Source: Algibacter luteus
Lineage (GTDB): Bacteria > Bacteroidota > Bacteroidia > Flavobacteriales > Flavobacteriaceae
DNA: 64,000 nucleotides
Direction: 5' to 3'
Assembly: GCF_900141715.1 (NCBI RefSeq)
Contig: NZ_FQYK01000004.1
Coordinates: 186,001 to 250,000, forward strand
Shown: one piece after another, positions 8,547 through 15,909 of the stretch
Position numbering within the stretch: the first letter of the stretch is position 1
Layout of the letters: the number at the start of each line of letters is the position of its first letter
Notes under the pieces: generated by a model
Databases searched by the model: none
Told to the model about the DNA's origin: nothing
The model's input: the letters and a program-made list of their open reading frames with translations, nothing else
Position numbers and translations under genes: made by a program

Positions 8547-11060
8547 ATGAAACATATTATTGTTGTTGGAAATGGGATGGTTGGCTACAAGTTTTGCGAG
8601 AAATTTGTAGAAAAAGCAGCTTCTAAAGATTTTAAGATCACAGTTTTTGGAGAAGAACCGAGACCTGCTTACGATAGAGTTCATTTAAGTGAATTTTTTG
8701 AAAACCAAGATGCCAAAGCGTTAGAAATGGCACCATTAGAGTGGTATACAGAACATGGAATCGATTTAATTGTTGGTGAACGTGTTTCTGATATCCACAG
8801 ATCAAAAAAAACAATTACTACTGTAACTGATCGTGAGTTTTCATACGATTATTTGGTTTTAGCGACAGGGTCTTCGGCATTTGTTCCGCCAATTAAAGGT
8901 GTTGAAAAGGAAGGTGTATTCGTTTACCGTACCATAGAAGATTTAGAAGGTATGTTAGCTTATGCAGCCAAGATTAAAGCGAACAATCCTAATGCTAAAG
9001 CAGCGGTTCTTGGTGGTGGATTGTTAGGTTTAGAAGCTGGTAAAGCAGTTATGGATATGGGCTTAGAACCTCATATCGTAGAATTTGCTTCAAAACTAAT
9101 GCCTAGGCAATTAGATTTAAGAAGTAGTCAGGTATTACAATTAAAGTTAGAATCTATTGGTTTAAATATTCACTTAAGTAAGGCAACCAATCAGATACTT
9201 GGAGACAAAGCCATTACAGGTTTAGAGTTTGGTGAAGATGATGTTCTGGATGTTGATATGTTGGTTATTTCAGCTGGAATTAGACCGAGGGATGAACTCG
9301 GTAAAACTTGTGGTTTGGAAATGGGCGTTCGCGGTGGTATTGTAGTTGATAACAAAATGCAAACTTCCGATGAAAATATTTATGCCATTGGAGAGATCGC
9401 TTTATACAATCAAATGATTTATGGTTTAGTAGCCCCAGGTTACGATATGGCTGGTGTTGCCGTAGATCAAATTTTAGGTGATAGCGATTCATTAATGCCT
9501 GATGATATTGATATGTCTACTAAATTAAAGTTGATTGGCGTAGACGTGGCGAGTTTTGGAGAACCTTTTATGCCAGCAGCAAAAGGACATTCCATAATAT
9601 TTGAAAATAAAACACAGTATTTATACAAAAGAATTAATGTTAGTCTTGATGGGAAATCATTACTAGGAGGAATTCTTGTTGGCGATGCTACAGACTATAA
9701 CATGCTGCATCAAATATATTTAAACGGCATGGCAATTCCTGAAGATGCATCGCAACTTATATTACCTGCAAGCGAAGGTGGGGCTTCATTTGGTAGTGTT
9801 TTAGATTTACCAGATACGGCACAGGTTTGTTCTTGCGAGAGTGTTTCTAAAGGTGATATTTGCTGTTCTATTACAGATGGTGAGAGCCATAACTTATCAG
9901 ATATTGTGGCTAAAACAAAAGCAACCTCTGGTTGTGGTGGTTGTAAACCAATGGTTGTTGATTTGGTGAACGAAACTTTAAAATCGTTAGGTAAAGAAGT
10001 TAAAGAAACCATTTGTGAGCATTTTAATTTTAGTCGTCAAGAACTTTACGATTTAATTAAAATAAATAGAGTTGCTGATTATGATGAAGCATTGAATTTA
10101 TTTGGAGAAGGACATGGTTGCGAGGTTTGTAAACCGTTATTAGCATCAATATTTGCAACGATAACCATGGAAACGGCCAATAGGCAACCAACTATACAAG
10201 ATACCAACGATAGGTTTTTAGCGAATATTCAACGAAATGGCACTTACTCTGTCGTGCCTAGAGTTGCAGGTGGAGAGATAACTCCAGATCAACTTATTGT
10301 TATTGGTGAAGTTGCAAAGAAATACGATTTATACACTAAAATTACAGGTGGACAGCGTATTGATTTATTTGGAGCTCAAATACATGAATTACCTTTGATT
10401 TGGAAAGAATTAATAGATGCAGGTTTTGAGAGTGGACATGCATACGGCAAATCGTTAAGAACGGTAAAAAGCTGCGTAGGTTCAACTTGGTGTAGATACG
10501 GAATGCACGAGAGTGTAACGTTTGCCATAGAGATTGAAAACCGATACAGAGGCTTACGTTCACCACATAAGTTAAAAGGAGGAGTTTCAGGTTGTATTAG
10601 AGAATGTGCTGAGGCAAGAGGTAAAGATTTTGGGCTGATTGCTGTGGACGGCGGATGGAATTTATATGTCTGCGGAAACGGTGGAGCTACACCAAAACAT
10701 GCTATTTTACTCGCTGAACAATTGGATGACGAAACGGCTGTGAAATACTTAGATAGATTTTTAATGTATTACATACGAACTGCTGGTCCGTTGGTTAGAA
10801 CAGCTCCTTGGTTAGATAAGCTTGAAGGCGGTATTGAATATTTGAAAAAAGTAGTTATTGAGGATTCTTTAGGGATTGCAGAAGATTTAGAGCAAGAAAT
10901 GCAAGGTTTAGTAAATAAATATGAATGTGAGTGGAAGGAAGCTATTGAAAACCCAGAAATGATGAAACGTTTTAAGCATTTTGTGAATTCTGATGATACA
11001 GATGATAATTTAGTTTTTGTTCCGATGAGAGGACAGAAAATGCCAAAAGCTTGGGTTTAA
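8547..11060 (+). CDS. nirB: Assimilatory nitrite reductase large subunit NirB
   Basis: NirB reduces nitrite to ammonium with NAD(P)H in the cytoplasm. Domains run in the usual order: FAD/NAD(P) pyridine-nucleotide oxidoreductase (residues 1-410, starting MKHIIVVGNGMVGYK); two BFD-like [2Fe-2S] modules (about 425-480, with CSCESV and SGCGGCKP, then about 490-535); and the sulfite/nitrite reductase core. The siroheme/4Fe-4S ligands are Cys643-x5-Cys649 (CVGSTWC) and Cys683-x3-Cys687 (CIREC). ATG 8547 gives 837 residues, typical for NirB; an upstream TTG frame from 8469 is leader. A structured repeat separates it from nirD. Downstream genes to 14.4 kb run the same way and are closely spaced. Confidence 0.96.
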   Translation: MKHIIVVGNGMVGYKFCEKFVEKAASKDFKITVFGEEPRPAYDRVHLSEFFENQDAKALEMAPLEWYTEHGIDLIVGERVSDIHRSKKTITTVTDREFSYDYLVLATGSSAFVPPIKGVEKEGVFVYRTIEDLEGMLAYAAKIKANNPNAKAAVLGGGLLGLEAGKAVMDMGLEPHIVEFASKLMPRQLDLRSSQVLQLKLESIGLNIHLSKATNQILGDKAITGLEFGEDDVLDVDMLVISAGIRPRDELGKTCGLEMGVRGGIVVDNKMQTSDENIYAIGEIALYNQMIYGLVAPGYDMAGVAVDQILGDSDSLMPDDIDMSTKLKLIGVDVASFGEPFMPAAKGHSIIFENKTQYLYKRINVSLDGKSLLGGILVGDATDYNMLHQIYLNGMAIPEDASQLILPASEGGASFGSVLDLPDTAQVCSCESVSKGDICCSITDGESHNLSDIVAKTKATSGCGGCKPMVVDLVNETLKSLGKEVKETICEHFNFSRQELYDLIKINRVADYDEALNLFGEGHGCEVCKPLLASIFATITMETANRQPTIQDTNDRFLANIQRNGTYSVVPRVAGGEITPDQLIVIGEVAKKYDLYTKITGGQRIDLFGAQIHELPLIWKELIDAGFESGHAYGKSLRTVKSCVGSTWCRYGMHESVTFAIEIENRYRGLRSPHKLKGGVSGCIRECAEARGKDFGLIAVDGGWNLYVCGNGGATPKHAILLAEQLDDETAVKYLDRFLMYYIRTAGPLVRTAPWLDKLEGGIEYLKKVVIEDSLGIAEDLEQEMQGLVNKYECEWKEAIENPEMMKRFKHFVNSDDTDDNLVFVPMRGQKMPKAWV

Positions 11061-11080
11061 CTAAAGAATGCAAACAGACA

Positions 11081-11160
11081 CCGCGTTAGGGATTGCAGAA
11101 GAAAGCCCGCAGCGACAGCGAGGACTTGTAACGGAAAGCCCGACCCTTGTGGTAACGCCA
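11081..11160 (+). repeat. Structured intergenic repeat between nirB and nirD
   Basis: This 80-bp element is far more GC-rich than its surroundings. Its ends pair: GCGTTA at 11083-11088 with TAACGC at 11153-11158. Inside, GAAAGCCCG occurs twice (11101 and 11134), and the second copy continues into CGACCC. From memory, elements with GCGTTAGGGAT at the left and GAAAGCCCGACCC...ACGCC at the right recur between genes in flavobacterial genomes, but I cannot search for that here. No second copy is visible in this window. Because it lies inside the nirB-nirD transcript it may act as an RNA structure (stabiliser, attenuator or processing site). Confidence 0.6.
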
Positions 11161-11188
11161 ATATTAAAAATATTTAAAACATAAGATT

Positions 11189-11566
11189 ATGCAAGATATA
11201 TTAAGTCAATACGAAACAGTTACTGAAAACGCAGTAAAAGAGTGGTTTAAAGTTGGTTTGACCTCAGATTTTCCTGAGAATAGTGGCGCCTGTATAAAGT
11301 ATAAAACCAAGCAAATTGCGGTTTATAATTTTGCAAGAACTGGAAAATGGTATGCTTGCCAAAATTTATGTCCGCATAAAATGGAAATGGTACTTTCGTT
11401 AGGGATGATAGGCGATAAGGAAGGGGTTCCTAAAGTGGCTTGCCCAATGCATAAAAAGAATTTTTCTTTAGAAGACGGATCGAATCTTGCAGGTGAAGAT
11501 TTAAAAATTGCGACCTATCCTGTTAAAATTAAAGACGGAAATGTGTATATTGGCTTCTCAGATTAA
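11189..11566 (+). CDS. nirD: Nitrite reductase small subunit NirD (Rieske type)
   Basis: A 125-residue partner of NirB with the Rieske-like fold. It retains a complete set of candidate Rieske ligands: Cys61-Pro-His63 and Cys85-x2-His88. E. coli-type NirD proteins lack these ligands, so this copy may hold a real [2Fe-2S] centre. It starts at ATG 11189, 128 bp after nirB, and the intervening repeat could tune its level relative to NirB. The DUF4202 gene follows 23 bp downstream. Confidence 0.93.
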   Translation: MQDILSQYETVTENAVKEWFKVGLTSDFPENSGACIKYKTKQIAVYNFARTGKWYACQNLCPHKMEMVLSLGMIGDKEGVPKVACPMHKKNFSLEDGSNLAGEDLKIATYPVKIKDGNVYIGFSD

Positions 11567-11589
11567 AGATTTGATTAAAACCATTCCTG

Positions 11590-12174
11590 ATGAAACCAAC
11601 AAGATTTGAAACTGCCCTTGCTTTAATAGATAAAAAAAACGCTGAAGATAAAAATACGTACCAAGTATTTGGTATTGAATACCCAAAAGAGTTGCTGTAT
11701 TCGCAGCGAATGACAAGAAAGTTATTGCAGTTTAACCCTAATGCTTCTAAGGCATTACAAATTGCAGCACGCGCTCAACATATTTGTAGATGGAAAATTC
11801 CTAGAGACGAATACCCAATGGATCGTGTTGGTTACTTAAAATGGCGCGAAACCTTAAAGAAAATGCATGCTGAATTAACTGCCGAAATTCTAAATCAGGT
11901 GGGTTACGACCAACAGTTTGTGGATAGAGTTTCATTTTTAATTAACAAAAAACTCATTAAGAAAAACGAGGAAAGTCAAACGCTAGAAGACACGATTTGT
12001 TTGGTGTTTTTAGATTATTACTTTGAGGAGTTTGCAGCGAAACATGAAGAAGAAAAAATTATTGATATACTTAAAAAAACTTGGGTAAAAATGTCTGATA
12101 AAGGGCATGAAGCCGCATTACAACTCCCATTCTCTGAAAAGAGTTTAGCTTTAGTTAAGCAAGCTATATCTTAA
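11590..12174 (+). CDS. DUF4202 domain protein
   Basis: This 194-residue soluble protein matches what I know of DUF4202: the N-terminal TRFETALALIDKKNAEDKNT, then YSQRMTRKLLQF, AARAQHICRWKIPRDEYP and GYLKWRETLKK. The conserved His, Arg and Asp in AQHICRW...RDEYP look like a metal or nucleotide site, but no activity is established to my knowledge. Its place between nirD and a NarX-like kinase, 10 bp before the latter, ties it to nitrate and nitrite assimilation. Some relatives are mislabelled as glutamyl-tRNA synthetase, which this is not. Confidence 0.85.
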   Translation: MKPTRFETALALIDKKNAEDKNTYQVFGIEYPKELLYSQRMTRKLLQFNPNASKALQIAARAQHICRWKIPRDEYPMDRVGYLKWRETLKKMHAELTAEILNQVGYDQQFVDRVSFLINKKLIKKNEESQTLEDTICLVFLDYYFEEFAAKHEEEKIIDILKKTWVKMSDKGHEAALQLPFSEKSLALVKQAIS

Positions 12175-12184
12175 AAATTAGCAC

Positions 12185-13999
12185 ATGACAAAACTGGGTA
12201 ATTCATTAGACCAAAGAACGTTTGATAAATTACGTCGTTTATACATTATTGCTTTAAGTACAATCGCCGTTTCTATTATTGTAAGTCAGTTACTTATTCG
12301 TTCGCATTTAAGTAGACAAGAGAGCGATTCTTCAGTTATAAACGTTGCTGGAAGGCAGCGTATGTTAAGCCAGAAACTTACCAAGGATATTGTTTCACTT
12401 TCTGCTGAAACGAATACCACAAAAATAAGTCAATTAAAAGATCAGATTAGAGCGACTTTAAAGCTCTGGGAATTATCGCACGATGCACTTCAAAAAGGTA
12501 ATGATAGTTTAGGACTACCTGGAGACAATAGTCTTGCGGTTAGTGAGAAATTCAAGCTTCTAAATCCGGTTTTTGATACGATACAATCGGCTACAACAAG
12601 CATTATTAATTCTCCTGTTGATAGTGAGAATGCATTCTTGGAAAAGTACAGCCCTGAAATTGAAAAGGTAAAAGCAAACGAAGGGGAGTTTTTAAAACTC
12701 ATGGACGATATTGTGAACCAATACGACCTAGAGGCAGACCATAAAGTAGCTTGGTTGCGCCAATTAGAGTTATGGCTTACTATTTTAACGTTACTCATTT
12801 TATTAGGGGAATTCTTGTTTATATTTTGGCCTGCTGCGAAATCGGTAAAGTCTATTTTATCTGATTTATTAACGGCGGAAAAGCATGCTAAAAAAATGGC
12901 TTATGATGCTGATATACTAAGTATTTCGAAAGAGAAGTCGATTAAAGAACTTCGGGCATTAAGTCGTGCGATGGACGACACCTTATTATTTGCTAGAATT
13001 CTTCCTAACGGGACCATTGTACACATGGGAAATAAATTTTCGCGTTTATTTAAATATTCAAAATTTAATGATGCGACCATGATTTGGGACGTTTTATCTC
13101 ATATTGAAACCGAACAACTCGCCATAGAAGATGTTATAACCAAAAACATTAAAACGGGATGGCAGGGTGAAGTCAAGGCAACAACCAAAGATAAGATTGA
13201 CATATGGTTAGAGATGGCTATTATTCCTTATAATCCTACGGAAGACAAATCGGAAATTCTGATTATAGCTTCTGATATTACAATGCGAAAACAAGCACAG
13301 TTAGAAATCGACAGATTGACAACAAAAAGCTTTGAGGAAAAGATGAATCAGCAAAAGGTTATCTCGAGTAAAATTATCGAAAACCAGGAAAAGGAACAGA
13401 ACAGAATTGCTAAAGATGTACACGATGGAATTGGGCAGATGCTTACTGGTTTAAAATATAATTTAGAAAGTATTGATACTAGTGATATTAATAAAGCAAA
13501 AGTTAAAATAGAGCATCTTAAAGAATTGACTTCCAATATTATAAAAGGAGTTAGAACAGCTACTTTTAATTTGACACCACCAGAATTAACCGATCATGGT
13601 ATTGTTCCTGCGATTAACAAATTGGTACAAGAACTTTCGAAATTAACTGGAAAGGATATTGTGTTTTTTAATAAAACAGATTTCAATCAGCGTTTAGATT
13701 CTTTAGAAGAAATTAATATTTATCGCATTACTCAAGAGGCCATAAACAATGCTATAAAATATGCCGATTCCACTCATATTTTGGTATCATTATCGCATAG
13801 TAAAAACATATTAAGTATTGTAATAGATGATAATGGTAAGGGTTTTGACCCAAGTAAAGTGAAACACATTAAAGCAGGTGATGGTGGCATGGGGCTCACC
13901 TTTATGCAGGAACGTATAAAATATATTGATGGTAGACTCTTTTTAAATTCTGAAGAAGGTAAGGGAACACGTATTACATTAAATATTCCGCTAAAATAA
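12185..13999 (+). CDS. NarX-like sensor histidine kinase
   Basis: A 604-residue inner-membrane kinase. Transmembrane segments lie near residues 17-36 and 196-216 and enclose a periplasmic four-helix sensor of the PilJ/NarX type. Its P-box-like NVAGRQRMLSQKL corresponds to the nitrate-binding P-box of NarX. A PAS domain (about 255-375), a HisKA_3 dimerisation helix with phosphoacceptor His413 (DVHDGIGQM) and a HATPase domain (NAINNAIKYA-like region, DDNGKGFD, GGMGLTFMQERI) follow. HisKA_3 kinases pair with NarL/FixJ regulators, and one is encoded at 14441, two genes on. I infer nitrate or nitrite sensing. Confidence 0.88.
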   Translation: MTKLGNSLDQRTFDKLRRLYIIALSTIAVSIIVSQLLIRSHLSRQESDSSVINVAGRQRMLSQKLTKDIVSLSAETNTTKISQLKDQIRATLKLWELSHDALQKGNDSLGLPGDNSLAVSEKFKLLNPVFDTIQSATTSIINSPVDSENAFLEKYSPEIEKVKANEGEFLKLMDDIVNQYDLEADHKVAWLRQLELWLTILTLLILLGEFLFIFWPAAKSVKSILSDLLTAEKHAKKMAYDADILSISKEKSIKELRALSRAMDDTLLFARILPNGTIVHMGNKFSRLFKYSKFNDATMIWDVLSHIETEQLAIEDVITKNIKTGWQGEVKATTKDKIDIWLEMAIIPYNPTEDKSEILIIASDITMRKQAQLEIDRLTTKSFEEKMNQQKVISSKIIENQEKEQNRIAKDVHDGIGQMLTGLKYNLESIDTSDINKAKVKIEHLKELTSNIIKGVRTATFNLTPPELTDHGIVPAINKLVQELSKLTGKDIVFFNKTDFNQRLDSLEEINIYRITQEAINNAIKYADSTHILVSLSHSKNILSIVIDDNGKGFDPSKVKHIKAGDGGMGLTFMQERIKYIDGRLFLNSEEGKGTRITLNIPLK

Positions 14000-14006
14000 G
14001 TGATTT

Positions 14007-14387
14007 ATGAAAAGAAAACTCATAAGTACAGGCTCTACCTTTGAAGAAAAAATCGGGTATTCGAGAGCAGTAGTGCAAGGCGATTGGGTATTTGTATCAG
14101 GTACAACAGGCTATAATTACGACAATATGACCATTAGCGAAGATATAGCTGAACAAACCGAACAATGCTTACTTAATATAAAAAATACACTAGAAAAAGC
14201 CAATGCAAGTTTATCTGATATTGTTAGGGTTACTTATATTTTACCAGAAGCAAGCGATTTTGAAATGTGTTGGCCAATTTTAAGAAAATACCTTGGCGAT
14301 ATTAAACCTGCAGCAACTATGTTTTCGGCGAAATTAGCAGACAACAAAATGAAAATAGAAATTCAGGTCACCGCTTTAAAAAGTTGA
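14007..14387 (+). CDS. RidA family protein
   Basis: A 126-residue member of the YjgF/YER057c/UK114 family, with EEKIGYSRAVVQGDWVFVSGTTG at the N-terminus and IEIQVTAL at the C-terminus. Classical RidA hydrolyses reactive imines from PLP enzymes and keeps a C-terminal Arg (IEIEAVA context). The Arg is not obvious here, so a different small-molecule role is possible. It lies 7 bp after the kinase gene and before the response regulator. Its presence between two halves of a two-component system is uncommon. Confidence 0.85.
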   Translation: MKRKLISTGSTFEEKIGYSRAVVQGDWVFVSGTTGYNYDNMTISEDIAEQTEQCLLNIKNTLEKANASLSDIVRVTYILPEASDFEMCWPILRKYLGDIKPAATMFSAKLADNKMKIEIQVTALKS

Positions 14388-14389
14388 AA

Positions 14390-14422
14390 AATACGTAGTA
14401 TTACTTAAAATCACTACTTTTG
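14390..14422 (+). promoter_or_regulatory. Promoter of the NarL-like regulator
   Basis: The -7 element TACTTTTG is at 14415-14422, 26 bp before the start codon. Upstream, AATACGTAGTATT (14390-14402) is an inverted repeat (AATAC...GTATT) containing the TACGTA box also seen before nirB and narK. This suggests control by the same factor, possibly autoregulation. It allows the regulator to be expressed separately from the upstream nir genes. Confidence 0.5.
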
Positions 14423-14440
14423 TACTTATAATTAGTATTT

Positions 14441-15109
14441 ATGGATATTATCAATGTAGTACTTGCAGACGACCATGTACTGGTAAGAGATGGCATTAAG
14501 GCGTTATTAGAAGACCAATCTGGAATTGTAGTGATAGATGAGGCCTCAAATGGAAAAGAGGCTTTAGAAGTGATAAAAAGGAATCAACCCCATGTATTAA
14601 TTGTTGATATAAGAATGCCGGAAATGAATGGTATTGAAGTAGTTCGCGAAATCAATAATTCTAATAGTGATGTGAAGACTTTGGTACTCTCTATGCATGA
14701 TTCCGAGGAATATGTGGTGCAAGCAATTCAAGCGGGTGCCGATGGTTATTTGCTGAAAGGGGCGAGTAAAGAAGAGTTTTTGAAGGCTTTAACTAAAGTG
14801 GCTTCTGGAGGTAAATACTTCACAGGTGATGTATCGGCCATTATCATGAATAATTTTGTGAATGGGAATACAAACACAGCGGTTAATCCAGTTAATACAC
14901 CTAAAGAAGATCCTTTTAAACTTACCAAGCGTGAAAAGCAAATACTTAGTTTGGTTCTTCAATTGAAGAATAATAAAGATATTGCAGATGAACTTCAAAT
15001 AAGCAAGCGAACTGCCGAAGTACACCGGTTTAATTTAATGAAAAAGTTGGAAGTAAAGAACTTAATGGAATTAAGTAATAAGGCCAAAGAATTTGGGTTG
15101 GTGTCTTAA
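14441..15109 (+). CDS. NarL/FixJ-type response regulator
   Basis: A 222-residue cytoplasmic regulator: receiver domain (residues 1-120) with acidic pocket Asp10-Asp11 and phosphoacceptor Asp56 (VDIRMPEMNG), a short linker, and a LuxR-type helix-turn-helix (LTKREKQILSLVLQLKNNKD, then ISKRTAEVHRFNLMKKL). It is the natural partner of the HisKA_3 kinase at 12185. The TACGTA-containing dyads at the nirB, narK and its own promoter are plausible targets, although their spacing does not match the E. coli NarL 7-2-7 heptamer arrangement. Confidence 0.9.
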   Translation: MDIINVVLADDHVLVRDGIKALLEDQSGIVVIDEASNGKEALEVIKRNQPHVLIVDIRMPEMNGIEVVREINNSNSDVKTLVLSMHDSEEYVVQAIQAGADGYLLKGASKEEFLKALTKVASGGKYFTGDVSAIIMNNFVNGNTNTAVNPVNTPKEDPFKLTKREKQILSLVLQLKNNKDIADELQISKRTAEVHRFNLMKKLEVKNLMELSNKAKEFGLVS

Positions 15110-15198
15110 TTTATAATACTATGTGAAATAGATAACCTTCATTAAGATTGAATTTTATATACTTGATTGACTGGTTAATAAGATCATAAATACACAAT

Positions 15199-15597
15199 AT
15201 GGAGTTTTTTAGAATTATAAATTTAAAGACACAAGACAAGATTATTCAAGATGAATTAACTATTGAAAATCTAGAATATATTAGCAATGAGATTTTTGTT
15301 ATTGGTGATCAAAATAATACTGAAGCTGATATTGGAGGTATTTGGGGTGAATTCACTTTAACTCGAACGCTTATCAAAGGAGGGCTGCGTTTTGCTTTAG
15401 TAGAATGCCCAAATGCATTAGCGTGGACAATTACAACTGGAATTCTTCCAGATCCTGACGCTGTAGTCATTCATCTAACAATAAATCGTCAACAACAAAA
15501 AGAATCATTTATTGAAGAAATTGAAGAATTTTTAGATGACCAAAGTAATTGTTTGCAAAACTTTTTCAATAAGATTTCGCAATCAAAGGTGAGATAA
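15199..15597 (+). CDS. Hypothetical protein in the nitrate cluster
   Basis: This 132-residue soluble protein starts at ATG 15199 (MEFFRIINLKTQDKII). It contains GGIWGEFTLTRTLIKGGLRFALVECPNALAWTIT split over its middle, then an acidic helical tail (IEEIEEFLDD). There is no signal peptide or membrane segment, and I do not recognise the family. It lies 89 bp after the regulator and ahead of the narK promoter region, all on one strand. A single conserved-looking Cys (VECP) and the Trp pair WGEF/AWTI are the only notable features. Confidence 0.65.
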   Translation: MEFFRIINLKTQDKIIQDELTIENLEYISNEIFVIGDQNNTEADIGGIWGEFTLTRTLIKGGLRFALVECPNALAWTITTGILPDPDAVVIHLTINRQQQKESFIEEIEEFLDDQSNCLQNFFNKISQSKVR

Positions 15598-15842
15598 CGA
15601 AAGTCTACAACATAATCAATTCATTATTGGTAAAAGCCTACATATGTAAGTCCTCGTGGTCTTTCAATCTGTGATTTATTTGTTAAATGAGGTGTTAAAA
15701 ACGCGAATCTTTGCATATGCAAAGTCGTTGCACACATATTTATGTTGTCACAATTACAAAAATCACAACTATTTACCCTTAGATTTTATTAATTCCATAA
15801 AATCCGCATTTCTATTTTGTCAAACTCATATTTATTTACAAA
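15598..15842. other. Long gene-free leader upstream of narK, with a perfect palindrome
   Basis: This is the only gene-free stretch of about 300 bp in the window (15598-15909 with the promoter). An open frame of 67 codons crosses it, but its composition is not protein-like. It holds CTTTGCATATGCAAAG, a perfect 16-bp palindrome at 15709-15724, about 170 bp upstream of the narK -7 element. That could be a regulator site or a hairpin. I see nothing else convincing. Confidence 0.4.
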
Positions 15843-15894
15843 TACGTACGCAATTTTAAATTTAATTAAGTATTAATACTTAGTTTTGTACGTA
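15843..15894 (+). promoter_or_regulatory. narK promoter with palindromic operators
   Basis: AAGTATTAATACTT (15868-15881) is a perfect palindrome whose last base is the first base of the -7 element TAGTTTTG (15881-15888). TACGTA boxes lie at 15843-15848 and 15889-15894. This is the same geometry as the nirB promoter, so both genes probably answer to one nitrate-responsive regulator. The narK start codon is only 22 bp after the -7 element, giving a very short leader. Confidence 0.6.
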
Positions 15895-15909
15895 TAAAAG
15901 TACTTAATT

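Noticed and set aside
15656-15859. A 67-codon open frame upstream of narK
   Set aside because: Its translation is rich in Cys, His and Phe with no domain-like pattern, it has no plausible start context, and it covers a region with a palindrome and promoter signals. It is treated as non-coding.
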